Origin: Saccharum officinarum
Taxonomy: Eukaryota > Streptophyta > Magnoliopsida > Poales > Poaceae
Reading direction: 5' to 3'
Length of the DNA stretch: 64,000 nucleotides
Assembly: GCA_020631735.1 (NCBI GenBank)
Contig: CM036162.1
Location: forward strand, 90,692,401 to 90,756,400
Below the pieces are notes generated by a model. It worked only from the letters and a program-made list of their open reading frames with translations. It was not told the origin of the DNA and did no database searches. A program made the translations under genes and the position numbers. This document shows, one piece after another, positions 1 to 12,131 of the stretch; within the stretch, counting starts at the first letter, position 1, and each line of letters begins with the position of its first letter.

Positions 1-715
1 GCGGTGCTACAACTAAAGGAGGCAGATCAGATGAAGACCATCATCCTGCTCTGGAAGTGGTGGAGCGTTCGAAACCAATTTGATCATGGCGAGCGTGGTC
101 TGTCCGGGAGTGAGGTTGTGGGTGCAGTCCTTGGCCTTATAAGCGATCTTACAGGCCAGGAGAAGTGCACATCGAATCGGACTCCAAGAGCTATGCAACG
201 CTGGAATGCTCCGCCTCCGGGAAAGCTAAAAATCAATAGCGATGGTGCTTTTATTTATCCAGGAAACACATAATGGTGGTTGGGGTTTCATTGTTAGGGA
301 CCATCAGGGTGAAGCCATCATGGCTGGAGCAGGTCGACTAACAACTGTCCCAGATGTATTATCCGCGGAAGCAGCGGCATGTGCGAAAGCTTTGCAATCG
401 GCAACGAACTTCGGGATCTCTCAGGTCCAAGTTGAGGTAGATTCGGCACTTCTACAGCAGGCGCTCCTCACGTCATCAATGGACCTGGTAGCCAGTGGTA
501 TGTTGATCAGGGACACACGTGTTCTCCTTGTTCCTAGGAACTGTAATTCAGCTGCGCATGCTCTAGCTAGCTTAGGAATGAGTTGGGATCCGGGTGAGTC
601 TTGTGTCTGGACAAACCCCCTTCCAGAGTTTGTAAAAAGTTTGGTGACTCACGATATTGTCGAGTCTCTGGTTTCAATAACAAGGCCGTAGAGCCAGCTT
701 TGAGTTTAAAAAAAA
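1..715 (+). pseudogene. LINE-type retroelement 3' fragment (RNase H-like domain, frameshifted)
   Basis: This is the C-terminal RNase H-like (RVT_3) region of a plant non-LTR retrotransposon or a domesticated copy. The first frame (4-273) has the W-x-P-P-x-G-x-LKIN-x-DGAF signature that opens the domain. The second frame (from about 262 to 691) carries the continuation GGWGFIVRDHQGE, a central SAEAAACAKAL helix, and the RNCNSAAHALA motif near the end. The two parts are in different frames, so a 1-base shift near 262-273 breaks the protein. A stop at 689-691 is followed by an A-rich run at 707-717, as expected for a LINE tail. The 5' part lies outside the window. I infer a dead copy; a real gene with a sequencing error is less likely. 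Confidence 0.7.
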
Positions 716-717
716 AG

Positions 718-1293
718 GAAACGGCAGCTAGTTGGCCGTTCGTCGTTCTCATTCATGCCGGGCTAGGCTAGCCGCCGTAGTAACTGATGTACTAGGAAAA
801 TCTTCGTTGCATGGATGACGTGGAACCCATACCCATGCGGTTCAGTCGCTTTGCTGCTCCTGGTGCTCGGCAAGTTGACAGTGTGTGCCACTACAACACA
901 TATTCCTAGTTGGCTTTATCTCTTCCTGCCCCTTTGTCTGGTTTATCTTGACATTTTTTTGCCATGGCGGTTGAAGCAGCAGAAAGACAGCATGTGTTGT
1001 TGGCTGTTAGCATGCGCAATGTAGAATTGCACAATGTCAGTGAGTGCATGTCAGCTGGCGTGTATCGGGGCTGTCGTCCATTACCATGCCCAAACAATTG
1101 ATCATCATTGACGGATGCAGCGTCAACACGCAGGCACAGACCAGCACAGCACAAGGCCCGTACGCGCGGATGCAATTTTTTTAAAATATATTTTTGCAAA
1201 GCTAGGAAATCTCGCGAATGACGTACTCCCTACATCACAAAATAAATAACTTTCTAAGATTTAAAATTTATCTCAAAGACTTAAAAGATATTA
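718..1293. other. Intergenic stretch, nothing recognised
   Basis: Mixed-composition DNA between the LINE fragment and the first MITE. Only short unrelated frames are present, without family motifs or splice context. No RNA gene or repeat was recognised. Confidence 0.5.
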
Positions 1294-1652
1294 GGGCCCG
1301 TTTGGATCCTTGGAATTGAATTCATTCTAATAATTACAATTTAGACATAGATTAATTAAGCTAATATAGTTATACATGAAATATATTTTTATATTTATTG
1401 TAAGGCATACAAGGGACATACTTATATGTTGCATTTTTATTGTAGGGAAGTGAGTTGAAGAGTGTGCTATAAGTTGAAGAATAAAATTATAGCATAATGA
1501 TCTATAGAATCTATTTCCATCTCCCACCCTATGAATTTGAGATAGGCTTTTTGTGAGCTTGGGAATGTCATGAAATGTCAAATTCCAAGTCAAATAGTCT
1601 AATCAATTATGTAGATTTTAATTCCTCCAAAATAAAGGATCCAAACGACCCC
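1294..1652. mobile_element. MITE with GGATCC-containing terminal inverted repeats
   Basis: The left end reads GGGCCCGTTTGGATCCTT. The right end read on the other strand is GGGGTCGTTTGGATCCTT, giving an inverted repeat of about 18 bp with two mismatches. The 359-bp interior is AT-rich and non-coding. Both ends abut a TA dinucleotide. Superfamily assignment is uncertain. Confidence 0.75.
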
Positions 1653-2489
1653 TAAGGGATTTGGCGCTCGCTTGGATTCATTTTCCAGGTCCTACATGTT
1701 CTAGGACTATATATGATCCAACATGCCTATAGTTTTCATTATTGTTTTATGCTTTAGCCTCCTTTTATAAGCACTTACTTGGCCCATACGAGTCGATTTC
1801 AAGATGTCAACTTTGACTATATTTCTCTTCTTACTTTACTTTTCCCTTAAATTACTTTACCTAGTAACTTTGAAATAGGCATATCTTGTCTGCCTTCCAT
1901 ATATCCTAGCATTTCTACTAGTTGTTTTCTTGCATATAAGCATCCTGAAATACCATTGCTTCATGTACTAGGTTTTTACTTCTACTTTCTCGATTATAAT
2001 TGCCTATATTTGCCATCCCGTCTTTCTATTCCTTTTGAAAGTCAACTTGGACTGACCCAGCCTTCGAAGCTATGAAAAGACCTATTATGTATAGAGCTTG
2101 ACATGCCAAAACATTGTACAAAAACATGGGATTTTAATGCAAATGATAACTGCCAAATCTGATATTCTTCGGAAAAACGAAAAGAGATAAGAATACATAT
2201 GTCATTTACCAGCGTCCTTAATCTACCTGAAATTTTACCGAAAGTTGTTTATTTTGGGATAGAGTAATGGACATACTCGTCAGGACGACTTTGCAAAATC
2301 TTATGGAAGGATGAAATTGCTAAAGTCGTATGCCCATAGTACAATTTTAATTAACTTAGTTCTATGAGAGAACAACATTTACTTTTGCTAATAAAAATGG
2401 CAATTTCTTAATGGAACTGTTTCCATCGGTAAGCAAAAACTCGAAGTCATTCTTTTTTTATCAGCACTCCAAGTCATTCTACCATTGTA
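1653..2489. other. AT-rich intergenic DNA, nothing recognised
   Basis: No reading frame with family motifs and no clear repeat ends were seen in this stretch between two MITEs. Confidence 0.5.
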
Positions 2490-2753
2490 CTCCCTCCGTT
2501 CTAGAATTATAGTCATTCTGGGAATGGGCACAGGTACCAAGACTAAAGCAAAAATACCAACCTATCCCTACTCTAGTACGTTGGACACAACATTTCTCTC
2601 TCACGCTCCGTTTTCCCATACATGGTGCAGCTGGTTACAGGCTATGGTGAAGAGTGCTGCTGCTGGTAGGCATAGGATCTGCACCCTAAAACAATATTTT
2701 TATTGGGACACGGTTTGCATGCTAAAACGTCATTTTTACTGGAACAGAGGGAG
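2490..2753. mobile_element. Stowaway-like MITE
   Basis: The left end CTCCCTCCGTTC and the right end GAACAGAGGGAG form the classic Stowaway (Tc1/mariner-type) inverted repeat. A TA dinucleotide sits on both sides (2488-2489 and 2754-2755). The length is 264 bp. An open frame of 133 codons crosses it, but this is a chance frame. Confidence 0.85.
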
Positions 2754-2890
2754 TATGACTTTACAATGCCGTATTACGAGCACATTGCCCCCGGCCACAG
2801 ACAGATATGGAGGCTGGGACACACTTTTTATGACACTCGATGAGCTTGCACAGGCCAAGGGAGGACCTGTCCCCCTAACTCCCTGAGAGA

Positions 2891-3603
2891 TAGGGATGAA
2901 AATGGTACGGAAATATTCCGTACCGAATCACACCGTTTTCTACATTTGATCCGATCGAATTCGTATTTTTAGACAAATTCGAATTTGGTTCGAAATTCGG
3001 AACATGAAATTCGAAATTAGAACGAAAACGGTTTAGTCATTTTCCAACCATTTTCTACTTTTCTACTTTTAATTCGGAATTTGGCCCACTAGAAGTCCAG
3101 GCTTAGAAAATTGTATCTTTTTCGTACAATCTTAGATGAAGATGATTTTTATACAAAAATTGTAGCTCTCGACGAGATCTACAACTTTCTAGTTTTTAGT
3201 TTTTCCATTTGAGGTCTTTAAGATGTTCAAAAATAAATAAATAAAGTTTCGGCAGTATATTAATCGCGTAGAAGCGCTTGCTGCCTTAGAAAAATTATAT
3301 CTTTCTTATATGGTGTCAAACGGAGATACTTTTATGAAAGTTGTAGGACTTGTTAATTGTTATTTACTTGGTCATGCACTTGTTAATTGTTATGCTCTCG
3401 GTCCTACTGGTCAATATTCCGTATTGATTTTTCATATACCAACTGTGTTCGACATAATTCCGCTCGAATTAGTTCGTTTTCAAAATTCCTGATATTATTT
3501 AAGTTCGTGTTTGTTTTCGTGTCCGGCTTTACCGCTTTCGTTTTTGTATTCAAATGTAAAAGTAGAAAATGCTTAAGAGGTTTTCCGACCGTTTTCGTCT
3601 CTA
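2891..3603. mobile_element. Non-autonomous hAT-like element
   Basis: The element starts TAGGGATGAAAATGG and ends GTTTTCGTCTCTA, an inverted pair matching the TAGGGATGAAAA end of grass hAT-type MITEs seen again at 53290 and 44575. The interior is rich in TTCGAAAT/TTTTCC motifs and has no transposase. The flanking 8-mers (CTGAGAGA and GAGATGCT) do not match, so the boundaries may be eroded. Confidence 0.65.
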
Positions 3604-3740
3604 GAGATGCTGAGGCTGGAGCCGGAATTGCTAGTTTTCACTGTGACGGACTCAGATGACAGCGACGGTGAGGTGTTCACTTAGGGCGTCCTCAATAGTT
3701 CAAGCTGGGTGATGATCGCGTCCCTATCTTCCTCTTCCTC

Positions 3741-4115
3741 GGAGCATCTCCAAGAGTTTGACGTATAGGTTTGGCATTCTAAAATATTTTGGCAAAATGA
3801 GAAAAATAGTTTGGTATCTGGATTTGATATCTTTGGCAAGTTGGCAAATCTCGATCGATTGCGCGCATATATGCGCGCGGGCACCGGTCGCGCATCGTAG
3901 TTTCCTCGTGCTTAGCGGAGCTCTTTGTTCGCTTAACAGGGCTCTTTGTTCGCTTAACGAGGCTTTTCGTTTCGTTAGCGGGTTTTTAGGTTTTTAGAAA
4001 CAAAATTTGCCAAACTGTTGGAGATGAGATCTTTTTTTCCTCCCCATATTATTTTGGAAATTGGCAAACAACGAGATTTGGGAAACAAAATTTGCCAAAC
4101 TATTGAAGATGCCCT
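3741..4115. mobile_element. MITE with GAGCATCTCCAA-type ends
   Basis: The left end GAGCATCTCCAAGAGTTTG pairs with the right end CAAACTATTGAAGATGCCC read in reverse. A second right-end-like sequence (AAACTGTTGGAGATG) occurs at about 4013-4027. This suggests a tandem or nested pair of ends, or an internal duplication. No coding capacity was seen. Confidence 0.6.
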
Positions 4116-5450
4116 TATATATTACTTGTATTTGATTCACTGCGCCAGGAAGGGTCAGTCGTGCATCAAATTTGGCTTATAATAACATAACTCAACTCTG
4201 TTTTCTCTTCTATCTTGTACGTACTTAAGTTATCGTGTTATCGAGGATCGCCAACGAGAACCTCACGAGTCATTTCCCAACACATCACCACCAGAGGCAA
4301 CGAGAACCCCATGGAGACAGATGTGAGGGCCAAGAGCTTCGGCCGTAATTTGGCTGCACACCACACAGACGCTATAACCATTTCATTTTAAGGACACCAC
4401 CAGGCATGTTCAAATGCTAATCTGCGTTCTTGCTACAAGGGTGTTATTTACAAATATGTACAGTGCAAAATTGGCTTGCGCTTCAACAAGCAGTATGATC
4501 GCTCTATGTGTCTCTGGTCCCATTTTGCTCGCATCCAAACGGATGAAAATGGGAAATAAAATGACGTAAGAAACAATTTACAGCCGTCCAAAAAATTCCA
4601 GCACTTGGAAAAATCAGTTGCTACTGTATGGAGGGAGGGCTCCTTGGGGGCACTGGATGTTTGTCAGTTGCTACACATACAGCTCCCAGATAACAGGCAG
4701 TTAGCTTTCCTCTAATAGATTGCTTTGGAAGATGGGAAAACTCATAATCCAAGCACCATTGCTACCAAAATTGCTTCACAAAAGCTGCCACACCCATGAG
4801 ATTAGCCACCTGATTACAATTTTACAGATAAGTGTGTTAGCTTCAAAATAGCATATCAAAACAATTGAAGCAAATCCGAACACAAATAAGAAGAGATGGA
4901 AACTTAAGTACTAATACAAAGCTTCATTTAAGGTATAAATATGTTATATAGAATTACAAGTGAATCGATTAATCAATCATCTGCAGTCACAGTACAAATA
5001 TACCATCAATGTCTAATAAAAAGAGCCACAAATTTATAAATAACAAGCAGCAAAAATAAAAGATCGAGTACATGACAAACAGAAAAAGTAAGAGACTTGC
5101 TATATTTAGGGTGCCTGAATTTTTGGGAAACAATCTTACACAACCAACTAGTAGTACAATTAAAAGGATAACTCACAAGACAATTCACAGTTTTTTTTCT
5201 ATTAGCCAAACAATGACAATTGCCTGAATAACAACAAAAAATCAGGCACCTAGCATATTGAAGTGAAAAATCAATGTGCAGCGTTCAACTATACTAAAGA
5301 CATGAGTTCTGCACATAAAGCACAAGCGTCGGTAGACAACTTTTGAAGTCTAAATGGCAATGCACTGACTAGCAAAAAAGACATAAAACTAGTTCTGTTT
5401 TATCCATAGCAAAGTTAAGGTATCATGAACTTGCCTTTGCTGGAGTCTTC
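4116..5450. other. 3' flank of the helicase gene
   Basis: AT-rich sequence downstream of the minus-strand helicase stop at 5451. It presumably includes its 3' UTR. No polyadenylation site can be fixed with confidence and no other gene was recognised. Confidence 0.5.
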
Positions 5451-8400
5451 TCATTTCTGTTTCTTAGTATGACGAGTTGAGGAAGGTTTCGTTGATGGTA
5501 TAAGAGCTGAAGAAAGCAGAGTGTTGACATCCTCACGCTGTCGTTTCCTTTCTGCAACCAAATCTTTTTGACTATTTAACTTACTGGACTGGCTTTTCTT
5601 GAGTTTGGGCACATGGCTACTTGCATCATCAAAATGAGATGGACGTGCAGGACCCACTTGAGTTAAATTCCCAGGACTTGGTTGCTCAGAAAACTTCCTA
5701 GCTCCTCTGGCCTTATTAGCTTTCTTCATATCAGGGTCTGTTGGTGGATAAGCACCATCATTCTTATTCGCTGGATGCAAAATTTCATGATTTGAATTAT
5801 CACATCTAGGTTTCTCAGAAACCCTCCTTGCTCCTTTTGCCTTTTGTATCAACTTCTGCAGATCAGGAACTGCCGGTGGAGAAACATCTTTCTTGCTGTT
5901 TTCGCTGGTACTCTTTTTATTATGTGTCCTCTCCTTCGAATTCTGAAACAACTCTTGGTCAGTTAAAGCTTTATTAGTTTCCTTGCAAAGATTCTGCTCC
6001 ACAGGTATATTCAATTCCGTCTTCCTTGTGACACTAGAGCCCTCATCACCTCGTTTAACCAAGCCTTTAGAAAGCTCCAGATGTTTATCATTACGCGCAG
6101 CCAATTTTTTACCATCCATTTGTTTTCTGATAACAGAATCCTGGTCCATGTTTTCTTGCAGTGAGCACTTGGTGACTCTCATATTACCACTATGCTTCTG
6201 TGACTTGTCTTCACTAGATCTCATAACAGACTCTTGAGCTCTAGGAATCTTTTGGTCCCATAATGATGTCCATTTTGATTGTTCTCTTGATAGACTTTCT
6301 TTTTCTACAATCCTTATAGCATGTGTTGGTTGCTCCTGGAGTTGAGCATCAATTCTCTTTGAGCTCATCAAAGCAGCTTTTTTGTTATCCTTCTGTTTAA
6401 GATGACTGGTGTGATATCTATGGGTATCTCTGGAATGAGGTTGGCCCTTTTCAAACATCGAACCATATGGTCGTTTAATTGAGACAAACAGATTCCTTTC
6501 TTCAGCATCACATACTAAGGAATCCCAGTGTGAATTAATCCGCAAAGTTCTTGCATTTCCAACAATCCACAGAGAAAGCCTGGCGCGTGTTAGTGCGACA
6601 TTCATACGTCTAACATCTGCAACAAACCCAATGCTGCGTGCTTCACCAGTGTGATGCCTATCACCTGAAGAATTTGAGGCTCTAACAGTTGACAACAGCA
6701 AGATATCAACTTCACGACCTTGAAATCCATCCACAGTGTTTATTTCCATCTCAGCAACAATCTCAGGCCCAAAAGAGGAAGTGAACTTTGAACGCAGTAA
6801 AGAGAGCTGGCTTCTATACGGAGTAATGATCCCTATTTTCCTAGAGGCAAACTCCAATGGATATCTGTTCACAAAGTATAGAGCCTTAGATTCCTACACA
6901 ATAGTAAACATGAGCAGGTAGAGAGACAATACCCTCACCTGTTCTTTAGAAATGACAGTATTTCAAGAGCTGCGTCAGCTTCAAACTCATTACAGAGTGA
7001 CTGTGTAGCAGCATTTCTTCCACAATGTTCACGACCGTCAGCAATATCAAAAAACATGTATGGACCAAGACACTCATGAAGATGAAATGAAGCCGATTTA
7101 TCAGCCACCTCAGCACCATCAAGCAGTTTATTTTCGTAGAAATGTAAAGATGGAAATCTGCTAATCTCTGGATGCATGCGATACTGCAGACAGGTCAAAA
7201 GAAATAATCAGCTAGGAATTAGCATAAAAGTTTACTGATATTTCACATTTTGCATACATATCTAGCAATAGTGAATCAATAAATAAACAAACAAATAAGA
7301 GAAAATAAGGGTCTAGCTGTGCAAATTCATGATAAAGAGAATTTTGAATATTGTTACTCCATTTAATCATGTCATCAAGGTTGTTACTGTTCAGTATTAA
7401 GATCATTATGATCGCACAAAGCTATTCATGCAATAGAATCTGATCATATAGCATAAAATAGAAGACAGCAAAAACTGTTTGGATGGCCCAGCAATAGAAG
7501 GCCTTATCAGTGAATATAAGAAAACTGAAAAGGCCGCAGCCCTTCCTCTCAGGAATCCCCTGAGAAGCAAGGCATGCCAATCATGCAAAGATGATACACA
7601 AATCTAAGCTGTGTTATAGAAAGTTAGAAACATATTGCAATGATAAACAACCTGTTTGGTGAGCATTATCACTGGGTAACCAGCTCTTTGTAAGCGTTCA
7701 AACATGCTGCACTCATAAAGAAACTTGCTAGCCAATCCAGACATCACAGTAGCAGGTAGTTGCTTTGGATCACCAACCTTCAAAAGGAACATTTTTTAGT
7801 AAATAAGTGCAAAATCTCTTATAGCTTCAGTGTAATTCAAAATAAGTGTATCGCCAAAAAGTATAAAGTAACACAATACCATAATACATTTAGTTCCTCT
7901 CGATTTCAGAACCTGAAGGGGAATTAGGGTTGCAGGCTCAAGGGCCTATAGAGAGGAAATCAAGACAAAATTATGTAGAAATTATGTTAGAAAATAGAGC
8001 TAGAACAATTTAACAGAACCCAGTAAGTGCTAAGGATATACCTGTGCAGCTTCATCAATAACAACAACATCAAACAGAGCATGCTCCGAAAAAGTACCAT
8101 ATTTATTAGAAGAAGCAGTTTCCGAGCAAACTCCATAAATGTCACCTCCACACCCACTAAGTGTAGTCACAATTATTTCTGCTTCTCCAAGAATCGACTT
8201 CCGTACCTTGTGCTTTAGAAACTTGTTTTCATCAGCCATTTTCTTTTCACGAGCATGAGCAGTGGCAAGTTCTGCAGAAACTACCCTTTTCTGTGCATAC
8301 AAAAAGTTAAGCTTTCCACCAAGTGCTTCATCAGAAACTTCATCTACCTCATCTTCATCAGGTACAGGAGAACCATCTTCACTTTTATCAGACTCAATTA

Positions 8401-9208
8401 GTTTTCTCTTTGACTCATAATATCTAATTCTGTCCACGATCTTCTCCAATTTAGACCTAAGTGAACTAGAGGATTCAGCATCAGATGATTTTTTGCCATC
8501 ATTATTAATCTTCAACTGATCTGATAATCTTTGCTCAACAAGTGTGTCAATGAAGAAAGGCAACGAATTAGAATGGACCGTCTTTGCATTACCAACCCTC
8601 ACTATGTAAGGCTTATACAGCTTTCCATCAGCACCGTACAATCCCTCACTGAGCCTTGACACAAGCTCATCAACTGCAGCATTTGACTGCGCACAAACTA
8701 AAGCCCTTCCTTTCGCAAACCGCTCTGTCGTTCGAGGACATTCTTTCTGAGAATCCTTTTCAAGTTGTTTAGCAAGGGCTGCATCCTGCCAAGCTCTAGT
8801 TACCGCAGTAGATTGGCTAATCTTTGCTCTTGGCTTGGTAAAATCAGTACTACCCACGTACTCATGTCTCTGTGACTTGTGGGGGTCATATGCATGTAAA
8901 GATAGCAATGCACTTACAATTGCTATGATTGTTCTTGTTTTACCTGTACCTGTAGAAAAGCAACTACAAATATTTACGCTTCTTACACATGGTGGTTAGA
9001 GCAACACAAAATTGCACATAAACACATGAAAGGACGAACCTGGAGGGCCTGAACAAGGGACAGATCAAAATTTGCTTTAGAGCTTGTTGATCCAATGGCA
9101 ATGCTTACAGCTTGGAGCTGGCTATCATTGTATGATGACTCTAATGTTTTCCTCATAGGGTGTGCAAGTCGATCAAGATACACTTTTCCAGATTTATGAT
9201 GGCTTGCA
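5451..9208 (-). CDS. SEN1-like superfamily 1 helicase, 5' part missing
   Basis: A UPF1/SEN1-type RNA/DNA helicase of the kind that unwinds nucleic acids in nuclear RNA termination and processing (family knowledge). Exons by splice signals are 9208-9040 (partial), 8949-8042, 7945-7880, 7777-7652, 7183-6939 and 6864-5451; phases agree across all junctions but the first. Motifs in order: Walker A split by the first intron (TGKT at the start of the second exon), Ia ALVCAQSNAAVDEL, II VVIDEAAQ, III GDPKQLPATV, YRMHPEIS, V TVDGFQGREVD, VI VALTRARLSLWIVGN. The last exon adds a charged, low-complexity tail of about 380 residues with a repeated (K)ARGARKxSE unit and a lysine-rich end. A base appears to be missing at 9048-9049 in the Walker A codons; the rest is open. 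The N-terminal part lies in or beyond the N gap. Confidence 0.9.
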
Positions 9209-9308
9209 NNNNNNNNNNNNNNNNNNNNNNNNNNNNNNNNNNNNNNNNNNNNNNNNNNNNNNNNNNNNNNNNNNNNNNNNNNNNNNNNNNNNNNNNNNNN
9301 NNNNNNNN
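9209..9308. other. Assembly gap (100 N)
   Basis: Exactly 100 N, probably a placeholder of unknown true length. It interrupts the helicase gene on one side and a MITE on the other, so upstream helicase exons may be hidden here. Confidence 0.99.
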
Positions 9309-9449
9309 TAAGCACAGTACTACTCTAAATATAGAGTGAGAGAAAGGATAGAGTATCGTTTTAGAGTATCCAGTGTAGCAGTTTTACTCTATATTCATAC
9401 TCTTAAAGCTTTAGAGTATCGCGTTTTAGAGTATCCGCTGCGGGTAGTC
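9309..9449 (+). mobile_element. Partial copy of the TACTCTAAA-type MITE
   Basis: It matches the right third of the full copy at 63435-63874: AGCACAGTACTACTCTAAAT, then GAGTATCGTTTTAGAGTA, ending GCGGGTAGTC. The left part is lost in the N gap. The orientation is the same as the 63-kb copy. Confidence 0.85.
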
Positions 9450-10393
9450 TGAGCGCGAGTGGCGGTGGCGGACGAGCCTCTTGCGCTCTTGCCCCGGTCC
9501 CGGGCCCGCGCGCCGCGTGCGCGCCCGTCGCTTTCGCGGGGCGCGCGCGCCGGGCTGGTGGTTGTTAGGCAGCCTCTGCCCCTCTCGTGCTCGGTCGGGC
9601 CCGGTCGCGGACTCGGGGTTTGACCGCGCGCGATATGGGTGCTCGCTCGGTTGCCCGGTTGGGTTGGTTCTCGGTTCTGTTCTGGCCATCACTCGCCATC
9701 GCGCTCGCGGACGTGGGTGCGTTTCAGCTGGAAACCAGCCAGAAAACGGTGGGAATTTTGGAACAAGTCATAGGTGCGGCGCTGACAAGTGTCTGGTCGG
9801 GTAGGCTGTTGTTTTCCGATTTCCATCACCGGCAAATTTCTCTGCCACAGCAGGTGGAGTTCCTTCCAGGGCGAATAGTCAGGCCAGACCTGGTTGTTCC
9901 TCTATATACAGTTTTTCTCTTCTGTGGAATACTTCTCCACCACCGCGTCGCACCAACGAAACGTTTGTTACCTACTATGTGTTGTTGTTACGGTACGCCG
10001 GTACGGTGAAAACTCAGCTAAAAGGTTGAGTTGTTACGGAACGGTGATACAAGGTCTCAACGTGCGTGTGAACTAACAGTCTTGGTAGATACCGTGGATC
10101 GAGTCGTTGTCATCTGCCAAACACCCGCGCCACGAGCGTTCATACGTAACAAAGTGTCCCTTTCATGTACGGTGCACAGATTGCGATGGAAGGACGCATC
10201 CGATTCATGTAGCCGCTGGTTTGGCGTGCACAATTTTCTTTTTCTAGGGTGCAGGGTTTTTTTTCTCCTCAAACACTGTTAGATTTTAATGACACGTTTC
10301 AAGATTTTATTATGAGTCACAACTTACCTCTTATATGTTCAATCCGTGTGAACCATGAGGATCACCTTATGTTTGCCCTGCTTTAAAATTTTA
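9450..10393. other. GC-rich stretch grading into AT-rich DNA
   Basis: Positions 9450-9720 are strongly GC- and CpG-rich with long chance frames on both strands, none carrying a recognisable domain. A TATA-like CTATATACA occurs at about 9902-9910. It could be the promoter or first exon of a broken or unrecognised gene, but no product can be supported. Confidence 0.4.
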
Positions 10394-10538
10394 TTCTCTC
10401 CGTCTCAAAATATAAAACGTTTTGGTTTTTTCTAGATGCATTGCTTTTATTATATATCTAGACATAATGTATACCTAAGTGCATAGCAAAAACTATGTAT
10501 TTGGAAAGCCAACGTCTTATAATTTGAAATGGAGAGAG
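10394..10538. mobile_element. Stowaway-like MITE
   Basis: The left end CTCTCCGTCTCAAAATATAA pairs with the right end TTATAATTTGAAATGGAGAG, and TA dinucleotides flank both sides. It is 145 bp and non-coding. Confidence 0.75.
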
Positions 10539-10838
10539 TAAATTAGACTAGCAAATGTGCACGTGTGTTACAATGAAACTCAATACATATTAATCATATT
10601 CTTTATCGTCGCTAGACGCGAGTTGTTCTAACTAGTATAAGCACGGCTCATCATAATTTTGTGTCATATATGAGATACGGAGGACGCGATCCAATACGTC
10701 TTGGATTGACACTTCGTATCGATCATCGCTAGACGTGAGTTATTCTAATTCGTATGATTACGGGCGGGTCATGAATCTGGGTGATATAAGAGACATGGAG
10801 GGTGTAAATACAATGTTTAGGAGTAAAAAAAGGATGGT

Positions 10839-11469
10839 AATTCTCCATTATAGAATGAATTTTGACTCTTTAATATTAGGTATAGAGATTATATAGATAT
10901 AGATATAGATAGATAGATAGATAGATATAGTAGAAAAATAAATACCTAGCCATAAACGGTATGATCGTAAACTTTCAGTTTGCAAATTGAAACTTGAGTT
11001 AACTCTCAAACTCAAAGCATAAGACTTGCCCCATATAATGACTAAGTTATTTTTCAACACAGTTGCCTCACTAGAGAGTGGAAACACGAAGCTCAAATAT
11101 CTATTGCAAAGACGAGTCTACGTCATGCTGCATGATGTAACTTGGTTACTACTTCTTTATAAACTTTTATTTAAACGAATTTAGTAACATATTTTATTGA
11201 TATAGGAAAATAGGACGGAAGAAATTCTCCATTATTTGGTAGTTTGGTGGTGGACCAAAAATAGAATGAATTTTGGCTCTTTAATATTAGATATAGAGAT
11301 ATAAAGATAGATAGACATAGCACGCAAACTTTCTCTTTGCAAATTGAAACTTGAGTTAACTCTCAAACTCAAAGCATAAGACTTGCCCCAATATAATGAC
11401 TAAGTTAGTTAGCACTTCTTTATAAACTTTTATTTAAATGAATTTAGTAACATATTTTTTTGATATATA
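10839..11469. repeat. Diverged tandem duplication of about 250-370 bp
   Basis: Unit 1 (about 10839-11205) and unit 2 (about 11223-11469) share, in the same order, the blocks ATTCTCCATTAT, GAATGAATTTTG, TTTGCAAATTGAAACTTGAG, CTCAAAGCATAAGACTTGCC and ACTTCTTTATAAACTTTTAT. Unit 2 lacks roughly 100 bp present in unit 1 between the last two blocks. Confidence 0.85.
10893..10930. repeat. ATAG/ATAGAT microsatellite
   Basis: A run of ATAGAT and ATAG units lies inside the first unit of the tandem duplication. The second unit has a shorter, interrupted version at about 11290-11320. Confidence 0.85.
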
Positions 11470-12131
11470 TCTTCAGCTGGATAGCTAAGATTACATGCTT
11501 AAAAGCCAGTGGTGTTTTAGGTTGAAAGATGTGGTTAGTCTTAGAAACACTAGTAGTGTTCATGTATCTAGCTACACTTCAAATAGCTACAAAATCATTA
11601 CACAATACACTTAGGTTGAGGTTTTGGGTGCCTCTATTTGATTCATGAGTAATCATAGCATGACTAATGTTTCGAAAAAAAAGATCATAGCGTGACTAAA
11701 ATCTACCAACAATATGTTGCACTGTAAAAAGTTATATAAGCAATATACATGCATTATCTACGTGCCTTCATGTTTGATACTTTGAATTTATCTTGTGTTA
11801 TCCTGCATGGCGTGAGTTAATATAGTCGTAATCGTATTTGTCGGATTAGATAACGCTGAAGACAACGGTCAACCTAGACTACATGGTTTAATTAATATTT
11901 TATTTTTTTTAAAACTATGCACCTTGGATCATAATCGGACGGCTGTGAGGCGGCGAGGTGAAGCGACGCTCCATAAACCTATATCTTGCACACAACCTAG
12001 ATAAAAAAGATAATACCATGAAAACCTTAATAATAAGCTATATATATATGCTAAATGAAGATAAATGCATTCCAACAGAGGAAAGCGTGTGCAAAAGTAG
12101 CCATAGCCCATAGGCCAGCTGTTTCGAAGTG
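11470..12131. other. AT-rich intergenic DNA, nothing recognised
   Basis: No supported gene, repeat ends or RNA gene were seen. Confidence 0.5.

Noticed and set aside
9426..9804. Long overlapping frames on both strands as a GC-rich gene
   Set aside because: Frames overlap in several phases and contain only Arg/Pro/Gly-rich sequence without any domain or splice context; composition explains them.
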